Part shown: positions 41,120 to 50,958 of the stretch, piece by piece
How the letters are laid out: every line of letters starts with the position of its first letter
How positions within the stretch are numbered: the stretch's first letter is position 1
Assembly: GCF_026240905.1 (NCBI RefSeq)
Contig: NZ_JAPEVI010000001.1
Location: 248,001-312,000, forward strand
Source of the DNA: Roseibium salinum
Lineage (GTDB): Bacteria; Pseudomonadota; Alphaproteobacteria; Rhizobiales; Stappiaceae
DNA length: 64,000 nt
Direction: 5' to 3'
The notes under the pieces: generated by a model
The model's database searches: none
What the model was told of the DNA's origin: nothing
The model's input: the letters and a program-made list of their open reading frames with translations, nothing else
Position numbers and translations under genes: made by a program

Positions 41120-42196
41120 TCAGCCGCCGGTCGCCGCCTTGATCTTCTCAAGGGTCTTGCCTTCCATGTCCTCGACCCCGGGAGGAATGTTGGCGAAGAA
41201 CTTGAGATTGTCGATGTCGGCATCGGTGAAGGCCGCGTTGACGGCTGCTTTCTTGTCGTCCGGCAGCAGGTCCTTGCCGCCCTTGACTGCGGCGATTGCG
41301 CCAGTGCTGGCGGACATCTTCGTCACGTTTTCCGGGCGCAGGACGAAGTTGATCCACTTGTAGGCGGCATCGTCCGCCTTGGCCTTGCGCGGCAGGGCAA
41401 ACGTGTCGATCCAGGCAAGCGCGCCTTCCGCCGGCGGCACGAAGACGATGTTGGGGTTCTGATCGTAGAGCTTGTAGGCCGTGGAATCCCAGGTTTCGGA
41501 GCCCACGATTTCACCGGAGAGCATCATTGCGGACAGATCGTCGCCGCCCTTCCAGTAGGCCTTGATGTTGTCCTTGCACTCGATCAGCTTGTCGGCAACC
41601 TGGTCCAGAATGCCCTGGTATTTCTCGAGATCCGAATAGGCCGCGAATGGGTCCTCGCCCATGGAAAACGCCGTGCCGAGCAGGATCGTGCGCTTCAGGC
41701 GCATCGAGGTCTTGCCCTTGTAGGCCGGGTCGCACAGGTCCGCCCAGCTCTTCAGGTCCGGGGCCTTCGTCTTGTCGGCCATCAGGCCGGAGGTGCCCCA
41801 CTGGTGGGGAACTGCATAAACTTCGCCGTCGATCGTGGTATTGGCCTTCACGCCGTCCAGCAGCTTGGCTTCCATCACGCTCGTATCGATCTTCGAAAGG
41901 TCAAGCGGCTTGTAGATGTCGTATTCCAGCTGGGCCGCGTAAATGCGGTCATGGCTTGGCTGGGCGAGGTCGAAACCCGCACCGCCCGTCGCGCGCAGCT
42001 TGGCGATCATTTCCTCGTTGTTGGAGAACGTGACCTCGACATCGATATCCGGATACTCGGCTTCGAATTTCTGCACAAGTTCGTCCGGGGCGTAGGAGCC
42101 CCAGGTGAGCAGCCGCAGGGTTTCCGCCTGGGCGGACCCGGCCCCCGCGAGCATGGTCGCGGCTAGAAGACCGGTAAGCGTTGTCTTGAGTTGCAT
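41120..42196 (-). CDS. ABC transporter substrate-binding protein (PotD/PotF-like)
   Basis: 358 residues from ATG 42196, which follows GGGAGGAAGTC. The signal peptide (KTTLTGLLAATMLAGAGSAQ) is cleaved near residue 25. The mature protein matches the polyamine-type binding fold: LLTWGSYAPDELVQKFEAEY, VYAVPHQWGTSGLMADKT, GSETWDSTAYKLYDQNP and ALPRKAKADDAAYKWINF. It selects the solute for the PotA/B/C-like proteins downstream. It is the first gene of the leftward operon. The label polyamine is a family name; betaines or amino-sugar derivatives are also possible. Confidence 0.93.
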   Translation of the reverse strand: MQLKTTLTGLLAATMLAGAGSAQAETLRLLTWGSYAPDELVQKFEAEYPDIDVEVTFSNNEEMIAKLRATGGAGFDLAQPSHDRIYAAQLEYDIYKPLDLSKIDTSVMEAKLLDGVKANTTIDGEVYAVPHQWGTSGLMADKTKAPDLKSWADLCDPAYKGKTSMRLKRTILLGTAFSMGEDPFAAYSDLEKYQGILDQVADKLIECKDNIKAYWKGGDDLSAMMLSGEIVGSETWDSTAYKLYDQNPNIVFVPPAEGALAWIDTFALPRKAKADDAAYKWINFVLRPENVTKMSASTGAIAAVKGGKDLLPDDKKAAVNAAFTDADIDNLKFFANIPPGVEDMEGKTLEKIKAATGG

Positions 42197-42307
42197 GACT
42201 TCCTCCCTGAATACACGCAGCAAGCAATCACGAGGAGCCTATGGTTGAATTGGCCTGCAAAATATATCCATTGCAGATAATTTAGCAGACCAATTGGCCG
42301 CCGTATC
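42197..42307. promoter_or_regulatory. Promoter region of the polyamine-type importer
   Basis: This 111-bp AT-rich gap separates the MocR gene from the binding-protein gene it probably controls. It contains the inverted repeat TGCAA (42256-42260) / TTGCA (42271-42275) and the palindrome CCAATTGG (42290-42297). A related CCAAATTGG occurs just upstream of the MocR gene (43804-43812). These are candidate regulator contacts, seen by eye only. Confidence 0.4.
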
Positions 42308-43795
42308 CTAGCCAACCCGGCATTCCGGCAGTATCCCTTCCAGGGTGTGGATGCCTTTCCGGATCTCGTCCGCCGAGCAGCTGCCGAAGCCCAGAACGAT
42401 GCCGCGCTCTGCAAGCGGTCCGAGCGCGTAGCGCGACAGCGGCACGACGGTGACGCCGTGATTGCCGGCGCTGGCAACGATCCTCTTTTCCTCAAGGTCG
42501 GGGGAGAGCAATCCGATCGCGTGAAAACCGCTGCTGGCCGGCTGCAGGTCGATTTCGCCGGCAAGACCGGCCGCTTCCGCCATCAGCGTGTCGTGGCGGT
42601 GCTTGTAGAGCTGGCGCATGGTGCGGATGTGCGTGGCGAACATGCCCTCGTCCATGAACTCGGCGACGATCGCCTGGGTGACAGTCGGAACACCCGCCAG
42701 CCAGGTGAGGCAGACGCGTTCGAAACTGTCCACCAGACCTTCCGGTACCAGGACGAAACCCAGCCTGAGGGCCGGAAACAGGGATTTCGAAAACGTGCCG
42801 ACATAGATCACGCGGCCATGGGTGTCGATGCTTTTCAGCGTCGGCGGCGGCTGGTCGCCATAGTAGAACTCGCCGTCATAATCGTCTTCCACGATCATGG
42901 CATCGGCCTCGTTGGCGGCCTTGAGCAGCGCCAGGCGGCGCGACAGGCTCATGATATGGCCGAGCGGCTGCTGGTGCGAGGGCGTGACGAAGGCAAGGCG
43001 GAAGTGGGGAGCCTTGGCAAGCCCGTCCTCGACGCTGAGGCCCTCTTCGTCGACCCGTACCGCCACGGGCCGGGCTCCGATGGCGACAAAGGCGTTGCGG
43101 GCGCCGATGGCGCCGGGGTTCTCGAACCAGATCGGTTCGCCCGGATTGACCAGCATGCCGCCGATCAGGGAAAAGGCGCGCTGCGCCCCGTTGGTGATGA
43201 AGATCTGGCTCGGATCGCACTTGATGCCCCGCGAGGCGTTGAGCTGGCGGGCGATGGCCCGGCGGAGCGGCATGAAGCCGAAAGGCTCTCCATAACCGGC
43301 GATCATGTCACGGTCCTTGCGCCAGTGGCGCGCGGAAAGCTTTGCCCATTGCGCCATGGGAAACGCATCGAGGGCCGGCAGCGCGGTGACAAAGGCCTGG
43401 GACTTATGCGGCAGCCGGGAGCGGGCAGCGAAGTCGGGAATCGCATGCCTTGTGGCGTGCGACAGGCGCGGCACGACCGCCGCCGCGTCGCTGGCCTCCG
43501 GCGACGGCTTGGGTGCCAGGCGGGCATTGAGCGCCTGGCTGGCAAAAGTGCCGGCGCCGACGCGGGCCTCCAGCAATCCTTCGGAGATCAGCCGGTCGAC
43601 CGCGTCGATCACCGTGGTGCGCGAGACGCCGATTTCCCGGGCAAGCGTTCGGGTCGCCGGCAGCCTGTCGCCGGGGGTCAGGGTACCGGTCAGAAGCAGG
43701 TCGCGCAGGGCCATGTAGAGCTGGATCGAAATCTTCTTCTCGGCGCCCTTGTCGATCTTGATCGACGACAGCACCGCGCCGGCATGCCGTTTCAT
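42308..43795 (-). CDS. MocR family regulator (GntR-type winged helix fused to an aminotransferase fold)
   Basis: 495 residues from ATG 43795 (TTG 43807 is an alternative). The N-terminal winged helix is GDRLPATRTLAREIGVSRTT and the following VIDAVDRLISEGLLEAR. After a linker the rest is a class I aminotransferase-like domain with the pyridoxal-phosphate Lys in YVGTFSKSLFPALRLGF and ITNGAQRAFSLIGG. MocR regulators sense amino compounds through the PLP cofactor. It sits between the importer operon and the divergent enolase/aldehyde dehydrogenase genes and is likely to control both. Confidence 0.93.
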   Translation of the reverse strand: MKRHAGAVLSSIKIDKGAEKKISIQLYMALRDLLLTGTLTPGDRLPATRTLAREIGVSRTTVIDAVDRLISEGLLEARVGAGTFASQALNARLAPKPSPEASDAAAVVPRLSHATRHAIPDFAARSRLPHKSQAFVTALPALDAFPMAQWAKLSARHWRKDRDMIAGYGEPFGFMPLRRAIARQLNASRGIKCDPSQIFITNGAQRAFSLIGGMLVNPGEPIWFENPGAIGARNAFVAIGARPVAVRVDEEGLSVEDGLAKAPHFRLAFVTPSHQQPLGHIMSLSRRLALLKAANEADAMIVEDDYDGEFYYGDQPPPTLKSIDTHGRVIYVGTFSKSLFPALRLGFVLVPEGLVDSFERVCLTWLAGVPTVTQAIVAEFMDEGMFATHIRTMRQLYKHRHDTLMAEAAGLAGEIDLQPASSGFHAIGLLSPDLEEKRIVASAGNHGVTVVPLSRYALGPLAERGIVLGFGSCSADEIRKGIHTLEGILPECRVG

Positions 43796-43832
43796 GCGTT
43801 TCTCCAAATTGGTATGAGAGTTTGCGCAAAAC

Positions 43833-43850
43833 GGACCTTAATTCAAGTCC
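43833..43850. promoter_or_regulatory. 18-bp imperfect dyad in the MocR/enolase intergenic region
   Basis: GGACCTTAATTCAAGTCC pairs in 7 of 9 positions (GGAC with GTCC, TTAA-type centre). It lies 38 bases from the MocR start and 75 bases from the enolase start. It is a candidate operator for MocR or another regulator of the divergent pair. Confidence 0.45.
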
Positions 43851-43924
43851 AATTCCCGGTAGGTTCGACGACAACGCCGAAACAACCCGTACCGGGAAGG
43901 TCCGCTCAAGGACGTGACAGGGAA

Positions 43925-45031
43925 ATGAAAATCCAATCCATAGAGACATTTACCGATGAATTCGTCTGCTTCGTCCGGGTAACTTCGGACAGCGGCGCCA
44001 CCGGTTGGGGTCAGGTTGCGCCCTATTATGCGGACATTACCGCGCAAGTGGTCCACCGGCAGGTTGCGCCCTACGCCCTGGGCGAGGACGCCTTCGATGT
44101 GGAACGCCTGATGGACATCATCCCGGAGCGCGAGCACAAGTTTCCGGGCTCCTATCTCCGGCGGGCCATGGGCGGGCTCGATACGGCGCTGTTCGATCTG
44201 CGCGGCAAGGTGGAAGGCAAGCCTGTGTGCGCGCTGCTTGGCGGCACGCCCGGCCGGGTGCGGGCGTATGGCTCGTCGATGAAGCGGGACATTACGCCGA
44301 AGGACGAAGCGGACCGGCTCAAGAGGCTCCAGGATCGCCACGGCTTCGATGCCTTCAAGTTCCGGATCGGCCGGGAATGCGGCCGCGACCAGGACGAATG
44401 GTCCGGCCGCACCGAAGAGATCGTGCCAACGATGCGCAAGGCGTTTGACGACGGCACCGCGCTGCTGGTGGACGCCAATTCCTGCTATTCGCCGGCCAGG
44501 GCCATCGAAGTCGGCAGGTTCCTGCAGGACAACGGCATCTGTCATTACGAGGAACCCTGCCCCTATTGGCACTACGACCAGACCCGGAAGGTGAGCGATG
44601 CGCTGGAGATCGATGTGGCCGGCGGCGAGCAGGACTGTTCGCTGGTCGACTGGAAGCGCATGATCGACGAGCGCGTGGTCGACGTCATCCAGCCCGATAT
44701 CTGTTATCTCGGCGGCATGGTGCGCACAATGAAGGTGGCGCGGATGGCCCATGAAGCCGGAATTCCGTGCACGCCGCACGCCGCCAACCTGTCTCTCGTC
44801 ACCCTCTTCACGATGCACCTTCTCCGGTCGATCCCGAATGCAGGCAGGTATCTGGAATTCTCGATCGAGGAAGAGGACTATTACCCCTGGCAATACGGGC
44901 TCTTCGTCTCCTCCCCTTATGAAATCGCCGATGGCCACGTCACGGTGACCGACGCGCCCGGCTGGGGTGGCGAGATCAATCCCGAGTGGCTGGCGAAATC
45001 CGCTTACAAGATCAGCTCCCGGGAACTCTGA
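43925..45031 (+). CDS. Enolase-superfamily enzyme (mandelate racemase/muconate lactonizing family)
   Basis: 368 residues from ATG 43925, preceded by GACAGGGAA; the open frame extends far upstream but there it only runs antisense to MocR. The capping domain begins MKIQSIETFTDEFVCFV. The basic motif at the second strand is FKFRIG. Metal-ligand carboxylates are in LLVDANSCYS (Asp), CHYEEPCPY (Glu) and GGEQDCS (Glu). A distal His is in PCTPHAANLS. These enzymes abstract the proton alpha to a carboxylate and are dehydratases, epimerases or cycloisomerases. Its partner is the aldehyde dehydrogenase starting 1 base after its stop. Confidence 0.9.
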   Translation: MKIQSIETFTDEFVCFVRVTSDSGATGWGQVAPYYADITAQVVHRQVAPYALGEDAFDVERLMDIIPEREHKFPGSYLRRAMGGLDTALFDLRGKVEGKPVCALLGGTPGRVRAYGSSMKRDITPKDEADRLKRLQDRHGFDAFKFRIGRECGRDQDEWSGRTEEIVPTMRKAFDDGTALLVDANSCYSPARAIEVGRFLQDNGICHYEEPCPYWHYDQTRKVSDALEIDVAGGEQDCSLVDWKRMIDERVVDVIQPDICYLGGMVRTMKVARMAHEAGIPCTPHAANLSLVTLFTMHLLRSIPNAGRYLEFSIEEEDYYPWQYGLFVSSPYEIADGHVTVTDAPGWGGEINPEWLAKSAYKISSREL

Positions 45032-45032
45032 C

Positions 45033-46526
45033 ATGGCAAACGCAAGCGACCTGATCGCCGAATACAGGTCAACCGGCACGCTCGCGGCGTTGCCACTCGG
45101 CCACTTTATCGACGGTGCGTTTTGCCGCCCGTCCCATAACCGGACCCTGGAGAGTTTCGACCCCGGTCGGGGCGAAGCGTTCGCGCGCTTTACCGCAGGG
45201 ACGGCAGACGACGTCGACCAGGCCGTGCAGTCCGCCCGCAAGGCCTTTGACACCGTCTGGCGGGACATGGCGCCGGTCGAACGGGCGCGGATCCTGCAGC
45301 GGGCGTCACACCTGATTCTGGAAAATCTCGACCTTCTCGCGGTCACCGAAAGCCTCGACAGCGGCAAGCCGCTGCAGGAGGCCCTTGGCGACGTGCGCGG
45401 CGCCGCGCGGACCTTCGAATATTATGCGGGGGCCTGCGACAAGCTGCAGGGCGACAGCTTTCCGCTCGGCCCGAACTACATCGGCTACACTATTCACGAA
45501 CCGGTGGGCGTCACCGCGCATATCATCCCGTGGAATTTTCCGATCTCCACGGCGGCGCGTGGGATTGCACCGGCGCTTGCAGCCGGCTGCGCGGTGCTGG
45601 CCAAGCCTGCCGAACAGACGCCGTTCACCGCCTTGCTGCTGGCAAGGCTCCTGAGCGACGCCGGACTGCCGGACGGGGTCTGCAACGTCGTCACGGGAAC
45701 CGGTCCGGACGCCGGGGCGCCGCTGACCACTCATCCGGGCGTCAACCACATCACCTTCACCGGCTCGGTCCAGACCGGCCGCGCGGTGATGAAGAGTGCA
45801 GCAGAAGAGATTACCCGCGTGGTGCTGGAGCTTGGAGGCAAGTCTCCGGTGGTGGTGCTGGGCGACTGCGACAGGGAGCAGGCGCTGGCCGGAGTGCTCG
45901 GCGCGATCTTCGAAAATGCCGGCCAGATCTGTTCCGCCGGTTCACGGCTGGTGATCGAAAAATCCATTCACGATGACTTCGTCGAAGAGCTCTGCCGCAG
46001 GACAAAGGCCTTGAAGACGGGCCACGGTCTCGACCGGCCGGATGTCGGTCCGGTCAATTCCGCGGAGCATCTGGCGAAGATTGCCGGGTTCGTCGACCGG
46101 GCCCGTGGCCGCGGCGCCGATATCCTCACCGGCGGGTCCGTCACGCAGGATCCGGCGACCGGCAAGGGCTGGTTCTTCGAACCGACGATCATCGACAAGG
46201 TCGCCGCCCATGACGAACTGGCGCAGGAGGAAATCTTCGGGCCGGTCCTGACCGTCCAGGTGGCCGACGATGCCGACCATGCGCTGGCGCTCGCCAACGA
46301 CTGCCGTTACGGGCTGGTTGCCGGCATCTACACCTCGGATTTCGCAAGGGCCCATCAGTTGGCGCGCGAGATCGACGCTGGCCAGATCTTCATCAACGAA
46401 TATTTCGCCGGCGGCATCGAGGTGCCGTTCGGCGGCAACAAGAAATCCGGTTTCGGCCGGGAAAAGGGCCTGGAGGGCCTCAAGAGCTACTGCAAGACCA
46501 AGAGCATCGCCGCGAGGATAGCCTGA
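45033..46526 (+). CDS. Aldehyde dehydrogenase (betaine-aldehyde/aminobutyraldehyde type)
   Basis: 497 residues from ATG 45033. Motifs are HIIPWNFPISTAARGIAPAL for cofactor binding, FTGSVQTGRAVMK, LELGGKSPVVVLGD for the general-base Glu, and NAGQICSAGSRL for the catalytic Cys. The C-terminal PFGGNKKSGFGREKGLEGL is typical. It oxidises an aldehyde to a carboxylate with NAD(P). With the amine-type FAD oxidase and GMC alcohol oxidase in the facing operon, a path from alcohol or amine to acid via an aldehyde is plausible. Confidence 0.93.
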   Translation: MANASDLIAEYRSTGTLAALPLGHFIDGAFCRPSHNRTLESFDPGRGEAFARFTAGTADDVDQAVQSARKAFDTVWRDMAPVERARILQRASHLILENLDLLAVTESLDSGKPLQEALGDVRGAARTFEYYAGACDKLQGDSFPLGPNYIGYTIHEPVGVTAHIIPWNFPISTAARGIAPALAAGCAVLAKPAEQTPFTALLLARLLSDAGLPDGVCNVVTGTGPDAGAPLTTHPGVNHITFTGSVQTGRAVMKSAAEEITRVVLELGGKSPVVVLGDCDREQALAGVLGAIFENAGQICSAGSRLVIEKSIHDDFVEELCRRTKALKTGHGLDRPDVGPVNSAEHLAKIAGFVDRARGRGADILTGGSVTQDPATGKGWFFEPTIIDKVAAHDELAQEEIFGPVLTVQVADDADHALALANDCRYGLVAGIYTSDFARAHQLAREIDAGQIFINEYFAGGIEVPFGGNKKSGFGREKGLEGLKSYCKTKSIAARIA

Positions 46527-46567
46527 GCGAAACTCCGAGCTGTACCGGGGGTGCCGGGCAGTTCTCT

Positions 46568-46586
46568 CCAGTCGCGGCCGCGCTGG
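46568..46586. terminator. Possible bidirectional hairpin between convergent genes
   Basis: CCAG (46568-46571) and CTGG (46583-46586) flank the perfect palindrome CGCGGCCGCG with one bulged base. It lies in the 143-bp space between two converging genes (aldehyde dehydrogenase and TamB). No T-run follows on either strand, so intrinsic termination is uncertain. Confidence 0.3.
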
Positions 46587-46669
46587 AATAGAAACGCGGT
46601 CCAGCAGGCGCGGGGCACAAGGGCCAGTCCCGTGATCCTGGGCACGGATCGTCGAAGCCGCGTCCCTGG

Positions 46670-49600
46670 CTAGTAATCCCGCTCGAAGAAAATTCCGATC
46701 TCCGACGACCCGTCCGCCCCGACGGCGCCGCGGGCCTTGAGATTGGGGGTGATGTCCAGGTTGATCGTGGCGCGCGTGTTGCCCTCTGCCCCAAGCTCGG
46801 CGCCGAGGTAGACATTGTCGCTTATGTAGCGTCCGGCACCCACGCCGACACCGCCTTCGGGACCTGTAATGACGTCAAGATTGTCCAGTCCGATGGCGTT
46901 TTGCAGGCTGGCGAGCAGGGGCGTCTCCGCGCCGCCGGCAAGCTCGGCGGCCGCCAGGGCCAGCCGGCCTATCTGGGCTGGTGACAGTTCCGCCAGACCG
47001 CGTCCGAAAAGCAGCCGTGCCAGCACTTCGTCCTCCGGCAGCCGGGGCTCGGAGGAGAAGCTGATATTGACGTCCGAAAGCCGGCCCTGAACGTTGATGA
47101 AGACGGCGACGTCGCCCCCTTCGGTCGAGGCGACGAAATAGATGAAGGGGTCGAGGTCGCCCACCAGGGTGACGCGTCCTTCGTCAAAGACGATGCGGCG
47201 GCCGAGAACCTCCAGCCGGCCTCGGACCAGGTTGAATGCGCCCACCGGCTCGATTGACGCCGCAGACCCGGTCAGGCGCACCGAGCCGCCGAGCCTTGCA
47301 TCGACGCCGCGGCCGCGCACGAAGATACTTTCCGGTGCCTCTACCGCGACGTCGAGCTGAACCACGCTCGGGCGCGCCCGGGGACCGGAGAGCCCTCCGC
47401 GGCCCGGGCCTTCTGCAGCGTGCGGCGCACCGCCGGCGGCGGATTGCGATGAATGACCTCAACGGTCGCTGCGCGGCCGGCGATATGGGACGGCACGATA
47501 ACCTCCGCGCGGTCGATGACGACACGTCCGGCGAGCAGCGGATCGCGTCTCAGCTGCCCCGTCAGGGTCAGCGTACCGCTGAGCGTGGCGGCGACCAGCT
47601 CACGATCGACATAGCGCGCCTCGCTAAGCTCGACCCGAAGGTCAACCGGAAAGCCCGCCTCCGGCCGGATTCCGATGGAGCCGGTCACTCCTATTCTGCC
47701 GCCGGCCGCCACCGTGGCCGAGGCACTGCTGATCCTGATCGTTCTGTCGGCGATTGTTGCCGACAGGTTGGCGCCGGAGAGGCGAACGCCCGTGGTAGGG
47801 TCGAACAGGCGCACCCCGGACGTGGTGACCGCCCCGTTGATATCCGGTTCAGCAAGGGTTCCCGTGATGCTGCCGTCAAAGGATGCGGTACCGGTCAGCC
47901 GCATTCCCCGGTCAGCCACGAAACGCTCGGCGAGCGCCAGCGGCGCCGTCGCCAAGACGTCCAGGGAGAGTTCTCCATCCGCCGTCGTCGGAATGCGTCC
48001 GTCCGCAGTGACCGAAAGTCCCTGTGGGCTCCTCGCGCTGGCGTCGACCTGCAGGTTGCCGCCGACGGTGCGGCCTGCGGCATCGACCGCGACGGAGGAG
48101 ACGCCGGCGTTCTCAAGGAGGGCTGCCGAGATCTGCCGGCCCTGCATCTCGAATGTGATCTGAGGCTGCGTGCGCATTCCCGTGACTTGCGCATTTCCGC
48201 TGACCGTGCCGCCAAGGCCGAGATCGGGGCGGACCGTATTGGCGAGGGAGAGCGGCACCTCTTCCACATCCAGCGATACGTCGAAAGCGCGGCCGATCTT
48301 TCCGCTTGCGCGCAGCCGGCCCTCGCCCAGGTTGAGCGCAACGGCGTCGAACGAGATTTCCTCGCCCCTGACCTCGAACACCGCCGGCTGAACGAGTTCA
48401 AGCCCGATCCCTGCCTGGGAGAGATCGAACGTGTCGATCCTCAGCTCGAACCCGCCGTCTTCGGGAACGAGCGCACCGCTCACGGAAGCCGCCGTGCCGT
48501 TCTTGAGCAGCGCGTTGGCGGAGAAGTCGGTCGTCTCACCGGCCAGCGTGGCGGTCGCCTCGGCCCTGTCGACCTCGACGCCGAAGGCTGACGCCTCCGT
48601 TGCGGAAACGGTTCCTTCCAGCCCGGGCACGCCGAAGATATCCGTCGCGGTCGCCTCGATCCCGGCGCTTCCGATCGTGATCCCCTCCGCACGGATATCG
48701 CTGGCGGTCGCGATGATTTCGGCGCGTTGCTCGCTGTCGGCGGCATTCAGGAGGATCTCGGCGTTGACCGATCCCGTCGCATCGACGAGCGCGAGGGCGG
48801 CGAGCGTGGAGATGTCTTCGGCATCGAGGTCAAGTCGGCCGTCAAGCAATCCTTCGCGGCCCTGTACGACCTCGCCGGTCAGCCGCGCCCGCCCGGCCGT
48901 GACCTCGATTTCCCTCAAGCTTCGCTCGTCCTCGGCGAGCGCGACCTTCGCTCCCAGATCGACCGGTATCCCGCCGACGCCCCCGGCACCGGTCACGTCC
49001 CCGTTCAGGTCTCCGTCCTGGAGCGTTCCTTCGAAGGTCAGCTGTCCATCGCCCAGCTCCTTGCCGGCCAGTGCGCCGTTCGGCACGGATGCGTCGAATT
49101 TGAGGTCGATGAGGCCGCCGGCGCCCAGGGCACGGCCACTCGCGGTCAGCCGCCCCGTTGCCCGGTCGGTAATGAGTGCGAGGTCCTGCAGATCCACGCC
49201 GAACGTGATGTCCGCCGCATCGGAGGCGAAGCTGCCGTCCGCGGTGATCTCGACGCGTTCATTGGCGATGCGAAGGTTCTCCGCGGCAATCCCGTCAGGC
49301 CCGCGGGCGATCCGGCCCGTGGTGCGGGTGGTGCCGGCAAGCAGGCTGTCGAGCGCGGCAACGCCGACTTCCACATCGCTCGCCTGCCCGTCAAGTCTCA
49401 GGTCGAAAGCACCTGTGAGCGGGCGGACCTCGCCGCTCGCCTCCAGGTCGGCGCTGCCGGAGAGTTCACGTCCCGCGAGGCCGGAGAATGGCGCGATGCT
49501 GCCGGCTTGGAGGGCGATGTCCCCGAGGAAGGCGTAATCGACAATCCGGCCGGCGAGCAAGAGAGAAAATGCCTCGGCAGACAATGTGGCGCTGTCGAGC

Positions 49601-50958
49601 ATGACCGGTGCGCCGGCCTGCCACCCGCCTTCGAGCGCAATTGCGATACGGTCTCCGAGCGCGTCGGCGAGTTCGGGCCGTTCCGCCGATATGCCGGTCA
49701 TGGCGCCGTCGGCCCGGAAGGTGATGCGCCGCTGCTGAGGCTGCGAGAGGTTCTGCGCCTCCCCTCCGGCTTCAAGCGACAGGTTTTGGGCCGAAAAGGT
49801 GCCGGTCGCCAGGTCCACAACGTCCAGCGTGGCGGTCCACATTCCGCCCGCAGCCTTGCCGAAGACCACTCCCAGCCGCGTCGAGCGTACGGAGACGTCC
49901 CCGCCGGGGACCGGCAGGATGACCTTGCTTTCGCCGGCCTCGCCGATGGTGGCGTCCAGATCGAGGCTCTGCAGGAAACCGTCGACCCCTGTCTCCGCTG
50001 CGGCCTGGAGCTGCAGGGCGGCGCTTGCGAGCGTCAGGTTGTCGAGCAGGAAAGCGCCGCTGTTGAGAGCCACGCCGGAAGCGGAAAGCGACGTTTGCGC
50101 GCCGAAGAACGCACGATAGGGCTCCTGAATGAGTTGCTCGATCGAGCCTGAAAGATCCGCCGTGAAGGCCAGCCCGTCGTCACGCCCCCGGAGCTGCACC
50201 TGGCCGTCTGCCGCAGGCTCGCCGGCCGCTTGCAGCGATATGTCCAGATCGAAGTTGTCGATCGGGCCCGAGCCCGCGGCCGTCAGCGACAGCGGCGGAT
50301 TTCCGGGAATGTCGAGCAGATTGACGATCATGCCGTTGGCGGGCTCTGACACAGCCAGGTTGATGTCGAGGGCCTGCGTCTCGTTTGCATAGTTCGCCTC
50401 GAGAGTCAGCTGTCCTCCCGGACCGTCGAGCCGTACCACCTCGAGAGCCGCATCCAGCGTGCCGTCCTCAAGGCGAAGGCTGCCTTCCAATGAGACGGTG
50501 GCGGCAAGTCCGAAGACATTGTCCTCGAAGCTGAGCCTTTCGACCTCCAGTTGACCGAGATCGATCGAGATCGGCAGTTCCGGAACCGTGAATGTCCCCG
50601 CCTCGGGCGCGGGAAGCCCGGGATCGGGCAACGGCATGCGGAGCATCTCGATCGTTTCCGCCGCCAGCCGTTCCACGTCGAGCCGCTGGCGCAGGATAAG
50701 CGCGGAGCGGTTCCAGTCGATCGTCACGCCCTGAATGCGCAGCCAGACGCCTTCGTGGTCCGCGATGGTAATCTCGCCGATCGTCGCTTCGGAGGACAGG
50801 ACGCCCTGAATGTTCCTGATGCGGATGCTGCGGTTCGGAGTCGAAAGCCGGTTCTCCACGAAAGACAGAAAGCGCGAACGCTCTTCCTCCGGCGTTTCCT
50901 GCGCAGTGGCGGGAAAGCCCAGATTGAGGAAAGCCAGTGCGATGAGAATTCGTGTCAA
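46670..50958 (-). pseudogene. tamB: TamB-like translocation and assembly module protein, interrupted by a -1 frameshift
   Basis: The N-terminus is a signal or anchor segment (TRILIALAFLNLGFPATAQ), followed by a very long, repetitive beta-helical region (AsmA/TamB-like) of about 1,170 residues. At about 47375-47390 the frame breaks at CCCCGGG on the coding strand. Adding one G continues into the conserved C-terminal DUF490 domain (ARPSVVQLDVAVEAPESIFV, LPEDEVLARLLFGRGLAELS, ending EIGIFFERDY), for about 1,429 residues in total. TamB spans the periplasm and moves lipids or helps outer-membrane protein assembly. It starts with TTG overlapping the TamA stop (TTGA). The C-terminal domain is essential in TamB, so a true frameshift would inactivate it. 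Confidence 0.88.

Noticed and set aside
42347..43924. Very long N-terminal extension of the enolase-superfamily reading frame (894 codons in total)
   Set aside because: The first 526 codons run antisense to the MocR gene and have no domain content. The enzyme clearly begins at ATG 43925 with a ribosome-binding site and the usual MKI-type capping-domain strand.
46561..46590. GC-rich palindrome CGCGGCCGCG as a recombination or restriction-related site
   Set aside because: Such palindromes arise often in GC-rich DNA; its position between convergent genes is better explained as a weak terminator hairpin.
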